Counted from the first letter of the stretch, positions 9,202-18,244 are shown. The stretch is 64,000 nucleotides of DNA from Gammaproteobacteria bacterium (GCA_021773275.1 JAJFKJ010000028.1:1-64000), one strand, 5' to 3'. The notes: generated from the letters alone by a model not told the origin. A program made the numbers and translations.

Positions 9202-10074
9202 TTGCGTGAGAATGTGCCAAACTTATATATAGGTAGGCTACTCAGAGGATTAGCCTGGCTCAGCTTAGCGCTGATGGTGGCCTGTTCAGGTGTGCGAGCA
9301 CCTAATCCACTGGAGCTAGGCTCGGTGCAAGTCGACATTGTCGATGGGCCAAAGGAATTTGAGCAGTTGCAGGCCCTATCGCGTAGCGGTGCCTTGGCGA
9401 ATGCTGAAGGGGGTGGTATCAACTACATTCGCATGGAGGCGATACGCGATACAGCTTTGAGTATTGGTGCCAGAACGGCATTAGCGTGGCGCGGTGGGCA
9501 AATTAACAAGACCGTTGCGACGCAAGGAAGCTACTTGGACGGGGTTTTCAATTTTAATAGCCTGCTCCTTGAAGATGAGATTTTGCCACCTGTGTTGTTA
9601 GAGTCGCGGAACGCTCTAAACATGGATGGGCCGCACAATTTGCGTGTTGCTGACCGAAGCTATCGGATTGTCAAGCAAGCGCGTTTTGTGACTACGCCAC
9701 CTACATGGCGAGAGTATTTACTGATGGATGAGCGGGCACCTGAAGCGCCGGATCCATCGCTGCTACCGCAGACGCAAGAAGAGCGCGCTGCATGGCAGCA
9801 AGGTGTAGTAGAAGGATGGGCAGCAGGTATAAAGCAGGCAAACGAAATTTATGCCGAAAACTTAGCCCGCTTGAAAAGAGATTATCAGGGAATGGTGCGT
9901 TACCGGATGTTATTAGCACAGAAAATGGTAACGGCGCCGCAGGTGGCACATAGAGATTTAGGTGTGACCGGGGGTGGTGAGATGTTGTCGGTGAACGACC
10001 GCATGTTAACCATCAAAGCGTTACCATCGTTGCAAGCAGATAGCAGCGGTTGGTCACCATCGGTAGCACCGTAA
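9202..10074 (+). CDS. dotC: Type IVB outer-membrane lipoprotein DotC
   Basis: DotC is the second lipoprotein of the Dot/Icm outer-membrane core, required with DotD for DotH localisation. The protein has about 290 residues (303 in Legionella) with a lipobox around Cys28 (MVACS). Family-typical segments include the APNPLE stretch just after the lipobox and a central MDERAPEAPDPSLLPQTQEE-like region. The start is a TTG at 9202; a GTG at 9214 would give a shorter signal peptide and is equally possible, as no ATG precedes the lipobox. It lies between dotD and dotB. Confidence 0.93.
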   Translation: MRENVPNLYIGRLLRGLAWLSLALMVACSGVRAPNPLELGSVQVDIVDGPKEFEQLQALSRSGALANAEGGGINYIRMEAIRDTALSIGARTALAWRGGQINKTVATQGSYLDGVFNFNSLLLEDEILPPVLLESRNALNMDGPHNLRVADRSYRIVKQARFVTTPPTWREYLLMDERAPEAPDPSLLPQTQEERAAWQQGVVEGWAAGIKQANEIYAENLARLKRDYQGMVRYRMLLAQKMVTAPQVAHRDLGVTGGGEMLSVNDRMLTIKALPSLQADSSGWSPSVAP

Positions 10075-10092
10075 ACGAGGAAAATTAAAAAT

Positions 10093-11103
10093 ATGCGAGC
10101 CGAAGACATACATACCGAGGAGCAGGATAAGCAACTTATGTATCCGAACGAGCCGAGTCGTTTTACCTCACATGACTTGGACGATTTATTATTGTTTTGC
10201 GTACGTAACGAAACATCGGATGTGACTTTGCAAACCAATGATAAAGTGATCGCTGATATTCATGGTCGCATTTATCGTATTACGCAACATGCTTTGTCAA
10301 ACAGCGAAGTTGCCGAGTTATTAAATACTATTTACGGTGCCAACGGTACTGCACAAATTTTAAGTGGTCGCGATCTTGATACTCACTACGAAATTAAACC
10401 CGGTCGCGGTGAACGTTACCGTTTTCGTGTGAACGGCACTGGTTGCCATGTTGAAGGTACCGAAGGCATTCAGATTACCTTGCGTAGTATCCCGGTTGAC
10501 CCACCATTTTTAAAAGATATGGACCTACCTGAAACCTTGCTCGAAGGCATGGTGCCTGACCAAGGAATTGTGATTGTATCAGGTGCGACAGGTTCGGGTA
10601 AATCAACCTTGCTAGCAGGGTTTATGCGCGAAGTGTTAGAAAAACACACAGGTAAAGTATTAACCTATGAAGCGCCCATTGAATTTGTTTACGATAATGT
10701 GCCGCAGCCGCATACTTCGATTGCACAACATGAAATCCCTGCAAATTTGCCGGACTTTCCATCAGCAGTGCGTAATGCATTGCGTCGTAAACCCACGTAT
10801 ATTTTAGTCGGTGAGGCGCGCGATAAAGAAACCATCGCTGCCGTTATCGATGCGGCTTTAACCGGCCACGTAGTTTATACCACCGTGCATGCGAATGGTG
10901 TTGCAGATACTTTGCGACGCATGATTGCAGCATTCCCCGCCGATGAACGTTACGGCCGGGCAGTGGATTTAATCGAATTAACACGCGCCATTGTATGGCA
11001 ACGCTTGATACCGACGAAAGACGGTAAACGTATGCCACTGCGTGAATGGCTAGTGTTTAATGATGAAGTTAGGGAAGAATTGTTACAAAGTGAATTTGAG
11101 TAG
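10093..11103 (+). CDS. dotB: Type IVB secretion ATPase DotB
   Basis: DotB is the hexameric PilT/VirB11-like ATPase that docks on the cytoplasmic complex to energise secretion. The 336-residue protein has an N-terminal sensor-like domain, Walker A GATGSGKST at about 164-172, an Asp-box region, the Walker B-like ILVGEARD near 237, and the His-box GHVVYTTVHAN near 259. It is about 40 residues shorter than the 377-residue Legionella protein, mainly at the C-terminus. The ATG at 10093 follows GAGG about nine bases upstream; a second in-frame ATG lies at 10138. The next gene starts 17 bases downstream. Confidence 0.95.
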   Translation: MRAEDIHTEEQDKQLMYPNEPSRFTSHDLDDLLLFCVRNETSDVTLQTNDKVIADIHGRIYRITQHALSNSEVAELLNTIYGANGTAQILSGRDLDTHYEIKPGRGERYRFRVNGTGCHVEGTEGIQITLRSIPVDPPFLKDMDLPETLLEGMVPDQGIVIVSGATGSGKSTLLAGFMREVLEKHTGKVLTYEAPIEFVYDNVPQPHTSIAQHEIPANLPDFPSAVRNALRRKPTYILVGEARDKETIAAVIDAALTGHVVYTTVHANGVADTLRRMIAAFPADERYGRAVDLIELTRAIVWQRLIPTKDGKRMPLREWLVFNDEVREELLQSEFE

Positions 11104-11120
11104 TCAAAACGAGGTGTAAA

Positions 11121-11441
11121 ATGGGTGGAAGAGATAGAGAAGGCACTAGACGGTCAACAATGACGCAGGTGATTAGAAAGCACTTAGCAACTAAACACGG
11201 TAAGTCGCATCTTGATGCCTTGCGTGAGGTAGTGGAATTAGGTAATGCTGTGATTACTCCGCGGGATGAACGTCTGTTACAGCAGGAAGACAACTCAGCA
11301 GGGCCGAATCAAGTGTCTGCAGGCAGCACGGAGAAAATGCTGGCGAACCATGCGGATAATCCTGCAACGCCGAGACTTGGTGCTATCGATGGCGCTGTAC
11401 AAAGCAATACTCATAAACCAGGTGGCCCTAGAAACGCATGA
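11121..11441 (+). CDS. Small hydrophilic protein of unknown function between dotB and icmT
   Basis: This 106-residue protein is soluble. Residues 1-55 are basic and probably helical (Arg/Lys-rich start, then a segment like HLDALREVVELGNAV). The rest is low-complexity, rich in Asn, Gly and Pro and probably disordered. It has a good ribosome-binding site (GAGGTG at 11111), and its stop overlaps the icmT start as ATGA, so it is translated together with icmT. I do not recognise it as IcmQ, IcmR, IcmW or any other named Icm protein. The position argues for a role with the secretion system, perhaps as an adaptor, but this is context only. Confidence 0.75.
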   Translation: MGGRDREGTRRSTMTQVIRKHLATKHGKSHLDALREVVELGNAVITPRDERLLQQEDNSAGPNQVSAGSTEKMLANHADNPATPRLGAIDGAVQSNTHKPGGPRNA

Positions 11442-11707
11442 TCCGTAGCAATCCAAATGCGCACTGGCGCGATTCAGCAAGGCCGGTTCGATTCTTTTTT
11501 GTCGACTACCGGGCGCTGTTTCCGCTGTTAATCTTGATATTTATGCCGCGTGTATGGACGGCTGCCTTGGCGGTAAGTGCTATCGTGTTTTTCATGATAC
11601 TTGAGCGTTATGGCTTTACCGTAAGGGTATTTCTGCGTTTAGCGCTTGGATTTATAGGTGGGCCACGCAAAATAGCAAGGCCTTGGTGGTATCGGTATCG
11701 CGACTAG
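11438..11707 (+). CDS. icmT: Type IVB secretion protein IcmT
   Basis: IcmT is a small inner-membrane protein of the Dot/Icm system, linked in Legionella to pore formation and egress. The 89-residue protein shows the family hallmarks: NAHWRDSARPVRFFFVD at the N-terminus, two membrane segments at about 26-55, and GGPRKIARPWWYR near the end. The start codon overlaps the previous stop codon (ATGA). In Legionella icmT is grouped with icmS; here it is placed between dotB and dotI. Confidence 0.92.
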   Translation: MIRSNPNAHWRDSARPVRFFFVDYRALFPLLILIFMPRVWTAALAVSAIVFFMILERYGFTVRVFLRLALGFIGGPRKIARPWWYRYRD

Positions 11708-11800
11708 CATCGTAAAGAGGGTTAAGCCCTAATCACAGCTAAAAATGCTATCATTAGAGTGGATATAAGTGCACATTAAGTTAATTTTCTAGGTAATCTT

Positions 11801-12538
11801 ATGACAGACGATAAAAAAACAACGCAGGATGCAGCTCCGGAGCAAAAGCCTCAGGAACAAAAGGCACAGCCACAGGCTAAGGCACAAGCGCAGCAACAAC
11901 AGCAAAAAATAAGCGGTGTAGAGCTAGTGCGTTTTCGTAACTTTTTTTACCGCGATGGCTACCGCAAGGCGATGACCGGCTTGCTTGGCTCTTTAGCACT
12001 TAATATTATATTAATTACGGTAACAATCGTACTGGCCATGTCGCAAACAGCACCGGTTTATTTTGCCACCCAAGCAGATGGCTCCTTGGTGGAAATCCAA
12101 CCGCTTGATATGCCTTTGGTGAGTGACGACATGTTATTGACATGGGCAACACGGGCAGCGGTGTCTTCATACTCTTTTAATTTCTTAGATTGGCAGAACG
12201 ATTTGCAAGGTGTGCAACAGTATTTCACATCGACAGGTTTTAAGAACTTTATAGATGCACTACAAAACTCCGGTAACTTAGACACCGTTGTCGCGAAACG
12301 TTTAGTGGTGCAGGCCACAGTTGTTGATGTGCCGCGCGTTATTCAGCAAGGCTTAATCAAAGGCCGGTATGCTTGGAAAATACAAATACCGATGTTAGTA
12401 AAGTATATTTCGGCAAATGAAGAGTTGCGGCAGCCGATATTGGTGACTTTGCTTGTTGCACGTGTGCCAACAACACAGAAACCAGAAGGTATTGCGATTG
12501 CGCAATTTGTAGTAGAGGACCGACGCGAAAGATTTTAG
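11801..12538 (+). CDS. dotI: Type IVB inner-membrane protein DotI (IcmL)
   Basis: DotI is a VirB8-like inner-membrane protein with a periplasmic NTF2-like domain. The 245-residue protein begins with a Gln/Ala/Lys-rich cytoplasmic stretch (residues 7-36), followed by the family segment VELVRFRNFFYRDGYRKAM, one membrane helix at about 59-80, and the periplasmic domain. It is longer than Legionella DotI (212) because of the N-terminal extension. In Legionella DotI pairs with the shorter paralogue DotJ (IcmM), which I do not find beside it. The 93-base gap before it is one of the larger ones in this series and may hold a promoter. Confidence 0.94.
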   Translation: MTDDKKTTQDAAPEQKPQEQKAQPQAKAQAQQQQQKISGVELVRFRNFFYRDGYRKAMTGLLGSLALNIILITVTIVLAMSQTAPVYFATQADGSLVEIQPLDMPLVSDDMLLTWATRAAVSSYSFNFLDWQNDLQGVQQYFTSTGFKNFIDALQNSGNLDTVVAKRLVVQATVVDVPRVIQQGLIKGRYAWKIQIPMLVKYISANEELRQPILVTLLVARVPTTQKPEGIAIAQFVVEDRRERF

Positions 12539-12574
12539 AAATGAATCTTAGCGTATAAAGAGGAAGGGATAGCC

Positions 12575-13576
12575 TTGTTTACTTGGGGGCTAAATAAACG
12601 TGTTTTTTTAGGCAAATTGTTGCTTACGGCATTGTTTTGCCATTCGTTTGCCTATGCGCAAACGTCAGTACCTGCCATTGAAGTGCCTGACCCGAATGCT
12701 GAAGCGGTTGTCAGCGCCCCCAGAAATCTCACTGGCGTCAATGCCGAAGATTCCAACATACCCCATATCCCGCTGTCTGATTTTGTTGATCCTTCATTAT
12801 TAGGAACCATCGAAGACCCTGCTTTTCAAAACATGACGGGCAGAATGTACCCGATGACACCCGATCAAATTAAAGCGTTACGGGGTGTGCATGAAGAAAC
12901 CCAACGCGCCATTGCAACACCTCCAGATATTCCACCGCGCCCAGTCGTGTCATCGCAAAACGTGCCACTGAGCCCGGGTTCTGTGCCACCGGTAGTGCGT
13001 TTAGGCCAGGGTTATGTCACGTCGGTTGTGTTTGTCGATTCGACGGGTGCACCTTGGCCGATTTCAGCCTACAGTATCGGCGATCCCGGCGCATTTAATA
13101 TTCAATGGGATACAGAAAGTAATTTGTTGTTAATTCAAGGGCAAGGTGCTTATGCTTTTGGTAACATGGCCATTACCCTGCACGGTTTAAACACACCCAT
13201 TATGTTAACCTTGGTGAGTGAGCAACAAGTGGTCGATTACCGTGTTGATTTTCGTGTGCAAGGCCGTGGCCCGAATGCACAGGGTTCGATCATTGGTAGT
13301 GCTTTACCACAAAACAGCAGCCATACACTGATGAACTTACTCGACGGCGTTCCGCCTGCCGATGCGGTTTCTTTAGAAATATCAGGTGGCCCAGCCCAAG
13401 CTTGGTTGCAAGGCTCAACCTTATTTTTACGTACGCCGTTAAATGTTTTGTCACCCAGTTGGCAGGCCACCATGACTAGCCCAGATGGCACAAAAGTTTA
13501 TCAGATGAACCCTACACCGCTTGTATTGGTTTCCGATCGAGGTCGTTCCACTACGTTGACGATTAAGGGGTTGTAG
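12575..13576 (+). CDS. dotH: Type IVB outer-membrane core protein DotH (IcmK)
   Basis: DotH forms the outer-membrane ring together with DotC, DotD and DotG. The protein has 333 residues (about 360 in Legionella), a signal peptide ending near residue 28 (AYA-Q), a Pro-rich linker, and a C-terminal VirB9-like beta domain from about 130 (segments such as TSVVFVDSTGAPWPI). The start is a TTG at 12575, supported by a strong Shine-Dalgarno sequence AGGAAGGGA a few bases upstream and by the signal peptide that follows directly. The next gene, dotG, starts one base after the stop. Confidence 0.94.
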   Translation: MFTWGLNKRVFLGKLLLTALFCHSFAYAQTSVPAIEVPDPNAEAVVSAPRNLTGVNAEDSNIPHIPLSDFVDPSLLGTIEDPAFQNMTGRMYPMTPDQIKALRGVHEETQRAIATPPDIPPRPVVSSQNVPLSPGSVPPVVRLGQGYVTSVVFVDSTGAPWPISAYSIGDPGAFNIQWDTESNLLLIQGQGAYAFGNMAITLHGLNTPIMLTLVSEQQVVDYRVDFRVQGRGPNAQGSIIGSALPQNSSHTLMNLLDGVPPADAVSLEISGGPAQAWLQGSTLFLRTPLNVLSPSWQATMTSPDGTKVYQMNPTPLVLVSDRGRSTTLTIKGL

Positions 13577-13577
13577 T

Positions 13578-15752
13578 ATGAAATTCTTTAAAAAATTATC
13601 GGGCAATCTTAACAATGTTAAAACCCGCAGTTTGATTGTTGTCTTGGGTGTCATCATTTTAGTCGTGGCAATACTTGTATGGACAGGTTTGCGCGAAGAT
13701 AAATCCCAAGTATTGCAAGAAGGTACACAGACTAAACGTATTCGTCCGATAGATTCATTGCCTGGCGCGGGTACCCCCAGTGTTATTTACGATCCCCTGC
13801 AAGAGCAAGAAAACGTACGGCAGGCAGAACGCGCATTAGCCTCTGGGCAAAGCCAAGTTGCGCGTTTATTAAACAAACCACCCGAAGGTTATGGACGTAG
13901 TGGTTTTGGTTTTGATGACGGCACGGGGCGCTGTGAAGATGAATGCTATGACGAAGAGGGTTATGATCAAGATGGCCTCAATCGCAATGGTTTCGACCGT
14001 GACGGTTATGATCGCAATGGCTATGATAAAGATGGCTACAATAAAGATGGTTTTGATCGCCAGGGTTATGATCGCGATGGCTATGACAAAGATGGTTACG
14101 ATCGTTTTGGTTATGATCGTGACGGCTATGATCGCAATGGCTGTAACCGTGAAGGTTATGATCGCGAAGGCAATTTTTGTGCAGAAACATTATTTGGCCC
14201 AGACTGTTTTAATCAAATAGGTTTTGATCATAATGGTTGTGATCGTGAAGGTTTAGATCCAGAGGGTAACGCTTGTTATGACGATGAGGGCTACAACAGC
14301 GAAGGTTACGACAAATGTGGTCTCAATAGAGATGGCTACGGTAAAGATGGTTACAATGAATACGGTTGCGACCGTGACGGTTTTGACCGCGACGGTAATT
14401 CTTGTTTTGATGAAAGTGGTTTTGGCCCCGATGGTCTCGATAGCGATGGCTATGATCGTAATGGTTGTGATCGCAATGGTTTAAATCGTGACGGTAAGTC
14501 TTGCTACGATACGCAAGGATACAGCGACGATGGTTTTGATCGCCAGGGTCACGATAGAGATGGTTATGATCGCGATGGCATCGATCGCAATGGTTATGAC
14601 AAGAATGGTTATGACCGCGATGGCTTTGATCGCCAAGGTCGCGATGAAGAGGGTTATGACCGCGATGGCTTTGATCGCAATGGTTGTAATCGTGAAGGTT
14701 TAGATCGTCAAGGGAACTCTTGTACGCAGGGTGCTGCAAGCGACGATGATTTTGCTAATATCTTGCAGCGCACCGCCCCACTTAATACATCGCGTACTGC
14801 AGCGGCGGAATATGAACGTTTACTTGGCGAGCAACAGAATTTACAAGCAGAGCGTTTAGCTGAGCTTAATGCGCAACAGCGTGCAGCAGCGCTGGCTGAA
14901 CAACAAGCACGCATGGAAGCCATGGAAGGTTTAATGAGCGCACAAGCGCAGGCTATTTTGGGCGTGTGGGCACCGCCGACACAAACGTATGTTCAAGGCC
15001 AAGCGATAGAAGCACCGGGAGCGATACCTGCAGTGGGTGATGGCACGGTAGGTGGTTTACCTGCAGCCGGTCAGGGTGCACTCATTCATAAAGCAGGTGA
15101 TATCGTGTTTGCCATAGTCGAAACATCGGTGAACAGTGATCAGCCCGGGCCGGTACTGGCCAGAATCGTGAGTGGCCCATTGGCAGGTTCAAAAGCATTG
15201 GGTTCGTTTAAACGACAAGAGAAAGCATTATATTTAGAATTTAGCCTGTTGAGTGTGCCAGATGTGCCTTCAAGCATCAGCATGAATGCAGTAGCGGTTG
15301 ACCCAGAGACTGCGCGTACCGCGGTGGCAACAGGTGTTAATAATCGTTACTTAATTAAATACGGTACACTGATGGCTTCAGCATTTTTGGAAGGTATGGG
15401 TGATGCAGTACTGACGAGTTTAGGTACACCTAATTTAACAGATGATAATGGTACTATTATTGCTAGCCAAGTTACAGCAACGACACGTGATCAAGTAATC
15501 GCAGGTATAGGTAAAGTCGGGCAACGTATTGGTCAAGAAATTGATCAGTCAGACATTCAACCGTTAGTTACCTTAGACAGTGGTACCGGTGTTGGATTGT
15601 TATTTTTACAGGATTTACGGGTAGAGCAACCCGAAAAGAAAATCGTAGACAATGGTGAGCAAGCAACGGCGCCACTGGAAACGACCCCGGTATCTTTGCC
15701 AGGTGCAGCATCTATAGACATAGATGTGGCGATATCACCGCAAGGTAGCTAG
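13578..15752 (+). CDS. dotG: Type IVB core-complex protein DotG (IcmE) with a long repeat domain
   Basis: DotG is the VirB10-like protein that spans the periplasm and connects the inner and outer membranes. This copy has 724 residues (1,048 in Legionella). It has a membrane helix at about 17-37, a linker, a repeat domain at 103-382 built of five-residue units of the form D/N-x-D/N-G-Y/F, an Ala/Gln-rich coiled-coil-like stretch at about 405-460, and a C-terminal TrbI/VirB10-like beta domain at about 500-705 (GDIVFAIVETSVNSDQPG region). The repeat domain contains five Cys pairs spaced 12 apart. Legionella DotG also has a repetitive middle, but with a different, longer repeat unit. Confidence 0.95.
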   Translation: MKFFKKLSGNLNNVKTRSLIVVLGVIILVVAILVWTGLREDKSQVLQEGTQTKRIRPIDSLPGAGTPSVIYDPLQEQENVRQAERALASGQSQVARLLNKPPEGYGRSGFGFDDGTGRCEDECYDEEGYDQDGLNRNGFDRDGYDRNGYDKDGYNKDGFDRQGYDRDGYDKDGYDRFGYDRDGYDRNGCNREGYDREGNFCAETLFGPDCFNQIGFDHNGCDREGLDPEGNACYDDEGYNSEGYDKCGLNRDGYGKDGYNEYGCDRDGFDRDGNSCFDESGFGPDGLDSDGYDRNGCDRNGLNRDGKSCYDTQGYSDDGFDRQGHDRDGYDRDGIDRNGYDKNGYDRDGFDRQGRDEEGYDRDGFDRNGCNREGLDRQGNSCTQGAASDDDFANILQRTAPLNTSRTAAAEYERLLGEQQNLQAERLAELNAQQRAAALAEQQARMEAMEGLMSAQAQAILGVWAPPTQTYVQGQAIEAPGAIPAVGDGTVGGLPAAGQGALIHKAGDIVFAIVETSVNSDQPGPVLARIVSGPLAGSKALGSFKRQEKALYLEFSLLSVPDVPSSISMNAVAVDPETARTAVATGVNNRYLIKYGTLMASAFLEGMGDAVLTSLGTPNLTDDNGTIIASQVTATTRDQVIAGIGKVGQRIGQEIDQSDIQPLVTLDSGTGVGLLFLQDLRVEQPEKKIVDNGEQATAPLETTPVSLPGAASIDIDVAISPQGS
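13884..14726 (+). repeat. dotG: Tandem 15-base repeat encoding the DotG pentapeptide array
   Basis: Within dotG about 55 imperfect copies of a 15-base unit encode D/N-R/K-D/N-G-Y/F. Two levels are visible: runs of plain pentapeptides, and modules that end in a motif G-C-x-R-x-G-x-x-x-x-G-x-x-C. The Cys pairs are at residues 189/201, 221/233, 264/276, 297/309 and 370/382. Extra Cys lie at 119, 123, 210 and 247. The near-identity of many units suggests growth by slippage or unequal recombination. Confidence 0.93.
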
Positions 15753-15780
15753 AATTAGTCAATGATCGGAAGGTTAAGAT

Positions 15781-17598
15781 ATGTTGGATGATGATGATAA
15801 GTTGGGTATAACGCCGGAAGAGGGCGAGGATCAAAATGATAGTGATGCGCAAGAGCGTGAGCTGAATGTAAACTCGTCTGATGAACTTGAGGCAATGGAC
15901 GATTTTACCTTTGCTGAAAATACAGGTGAGGATACCGCCTCGGCACCAGAAGATGATGCCATGGCTATCTTTGACGAATTTATGACGGCAGATGAGACTG
16001 CAACACCAACACCAACACCAGCGCAAGAGCTAAGCTTAGAGGCTTTAGAGTTGTCAGCTGATGAGTTATTTTCTGATATACCAGAAAACATGCATGTAGA
16101 GCCTGAAGGCTTGCTAGACGACACAAACCTAGGTTATAACCAAGACAATACAGCTACTGAGATTTTAGAAGAACAAGCAGAAATGCAAGAGCAGGCAGCT
16201 GAGCCTAGCTATGCAGCGCCAGCAGCGGATGCGGGTCTATTTGCATCCGATGCTTTCGATGATATCAATTCGGAGCAGTTATTTGACTACGATCCAAATG
16301 AAGGTGCGGATGCTGGTAGTTCAGACGATATGTTTGCTAACATAGACACCGGAGCTGGTGATTTGACTGGTGATCCAGATGAAGCTTTTCAAACGAAAAG
16401 CCCGGGTATTATGCAAAAATTAAGTAGTACAGGCACAGGCATTCTATTTGGCATTATCGGCAAGCTACCTGCAAAGGTACGTGATTTTCTGCCGGTAAAA
16501 CCAAGCGCTAGCGCACCCGCCATGGCTGGCGGCGGCGGAGCAGGTGGCGATGGCCCGAGTGGTAGCGATGCAGCTAGTTTCAGGCGTCGCCGCATGCTGC
16601 GCATGCTAAGCATGATACTTTTAGTGATGTTGGTTTATTCTTTGTTGCGCAGTTGTATCGGTGGTCGCACAGATGTGGCCATGCAAGACGAGGTGCTGGA
16701 TGCTGGTGATACCATCCCTGCAGTGACACAATTTCAAGAGGTGACGCCAGACTTTACGACGATATCGCAATTGGAAGACAGCTCGGCTGGTGATGCTGAT
16801 ATTGATGTGGATACAGGTTTTGATATAGCGCCCAGCATACCGAAAATATCCCTGGGAGATGAAGATGATATTACGCCGGAACTCGCAACAGAAATAGAGC
16901 AGTTCACCTTTGATTTAGAGGCAGCCGCAGAGCAATTAGCGATAGATCTTGAAACGGCTCAAGAATTACAAAATTTAGGTTTAATGATTCCCGGGGGTGT
17001 TACGCAGCTACCCATAACATTGCCGACTGATCCTGAAGCTTTATACCCAGGCGGAGTAGAGCAGCAGGGCATGGTAACGCAAAAGCTGAGCGATTTAGAG
17101 GCATCTTTATTAATGATAGATGACAGACTAGATGAGCTAAACTTCCAGATGCGGGATGAGCGTATTACTCGCTTGGAAGATATGCTAGGTGGTACTGGTT
17201 CACCAGAAGCGCAAGCAATATTGATTCAAGCCTTGCAAAAAATGGAAGACATTGATGAAAAATTATCGCGCTTGTCTGATTTGCAAAGAGGTATGCGTTC
17301 GCTTGATACAGAAATGCGTGCAATAAAATCCGACATTGAGCAGCAAACAACAATTGTGGGTGAGCAGCAACGTGAAATTAATCACAGTTTAGCGACTGCA
17401 AGAATGCAGCAAGATACACCGCCTAAAATAGTGGTGCAAGCGACCATACCAGGTCGCGCTTGGTTGCGTTCAGAAACAGGTGAATTGTTAACGGTAATTC
17501 CAGGAGATGATATACCCGGGTATGGAAGAGTAATAAGCATTGATGCTGCGACAGGAACAGTAGTAATGAGCTCGCGAGCGGTGTTTCGTGAGAGCTAA
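15781..17598 (+). CDS. dotF: Type IVB inner-membrane protein DotF (IcmG), enlarged
   Basis: DotF is a bitopic inner-membrane protein that contacts DotG and effectors in Legionella. The C-terminal part here fits the family: one membrane helix at about 273-290, an acidic periplasmic linker, a coiled-coil at about 435-545, and a closing domain with PGRAWLRS and VIPGDDIPGYGRV. The protein has 605 residues against about 270 in Legionella. The excess is a very acidic, Ala/Asp/Glu-rich cytoplasmic region (1-205) and a Gly-rich segment before the helix. It begins 28 bases after dotG, and dotE follows 18 bases later. Confidence 0.88.
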   Translation: MLDDDDKLGITPEEGEDQNDSDAQERELNVNSSDELEAMDDFTFAENTGEDTASAPEDDAMAIFDEFMTADETATPTPTPAQELSLEALELSADELFSDIPENMHVEPEGLLDDTNLGYNQDNTATEILEEQAEMQEQAAEPSYAAPAADAGLFASDAFDDINSEQLFDYDPNEGADAGSSDDMFANIDTGAGDLTGDPDEAFQTKSPGIMQKLSSTGTGILFGIIGKLPAKVRDFLPVKPSASAPAMAGGGGAGGDGPSGSDAASFRRRRMLRMLSMILLVMLVYSLLRSCIGGRTDVAMQDEVLDAGDTIPAVTQFQEVTPDFTTISQLEDSSAGDADIDVDTGFDIAPSIPKISLGDEDDITPELATEIEQFTFDLEAAAEQLAIDLETAQELQNLGLMIPGGVTQLPITLPTDPEALYPGGVEQQGMVTQKLSDLEASLLMIDDRLDELNFQMRDERITRLEDMLGGTGSPEAQAILIQALQKMEDIDEKLSRLSDLQRGMRSLDTEMRAIKSDIEQQTTIVGEQQREINHSLATARMQQDTPPKIVVQATIPGRAWLRSETGELLTVIPGDDIPGYGRVISIDAATGTVVMSSRAVFRES

Positions 17599-17616
17599 GG
17601 CTGGGAACAATAGCCG

Positions 17617-18213
17617 ATGATAGAAAAGTGGTGGTACGCATTATTTGAGCTGACTCTCCGTATCGAAGACGATGCTGGCGGCGGCGGTATATTAAAGCCG
17701 TTTAACGACATCGCGGGCATGTTATTGGCTTTTGGCGAATCGCTGTCGGGTTTGAGCTGGTTAGCAGCTGCGTTTAGTTACATTGCGGGGGTTTCTTTAG
17801 TTGCGCGCGGTATTTTTAAATTGCGCGTGATGGCAGATCATCGTAGCCAGATGTTTCAGCCGATGGAAATTGCTGGCCCGATGGTCAGTATGATTGTAGG
17901 TGTTGGTTTACTTTGGTGGCCCGTACTTATTGATGTAACAACGTACACATTTTGGGGTACGACTAGTCCATTATCCTATGATCCGGGCTTTGGTAGTGAG
18001 TGGGATGATGTTTGGATAGTGATTTTAGATGTAATGAAACTGGTAGGTTTTATTGCGTTTATTAAGGGTTGGTTTTACTTTACAAAACTAGGTGAGCAAG
18101 GCGCTCAGGGAATGTTTGCGAAAGGGATGACCCATATTATTGGTGGTGTACTTGCCTACCATATGGGGCCAACAATACGTGTTCTAATGAACACATTCGG
18201 GTTTCAGTGGTAA
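17617..18213 (+). CDS. dotE: Type IVB inner-membrane protein DotE (IcmC)
   Basis: DotE is a small polytopic inner-membrane protein of the system, related in fold to DotV and DotP. The 198-residue length matches Legionella IcmC (194). Membrane segments lie at about 45-70, 85-105, 135-155 and 165-185. The family pattern is clear in ISGVSLVARGIFKLR-type and WWPVLIDVTTYTFWG-type stretches after each helix pair. It is followed by dotP after a short gap. Confidence 0.92.
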   Translation: MIEKWWYALFELTLRIEDDAGGGGILKPFNDIAGMLLAFGESLSGLSWLAAAFSYIAGVSLVARGIFKLRVMADHRSQMFQPMEIAGPMVSMIVGVGLLWWPVLIDVTTYTFWGTTSPLSYDPGFGSEWDDVWIVILDVMKLVGFIAFIKGWFYFTKLGEQGAQGMFAKGMTHIIGGVLAYHMGPTIRVLMNTFGFQW

Positions 18214-18244
18214 TGGGTTTTTTTTAAACAAAATGGAGGATGCT

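Noticed and set aside
11775-11790. TTAA-G-TTAA upstream of dotI as a PmrA box
   Set aside because: The known Legionella/Coxiella PmrA box needs two TTAA half sites about one helix turn apart. Here they are five bases apart.
13884-14726. Possible CRISPR-like array
   Set aside because: The repeat unit is only 15 bases, without unique spacers, and it is in frame with dotG, so it is a protein repeat.
14323-14739. Long His/Asp-rich open frame on the minus strand inside dotG, plus similar frames on the plus strand
   Set aside because: These are shadows of the 15-base repeat of dotG. The repeat keeps stop codons out of other frames, and the products have no start signals or family features.
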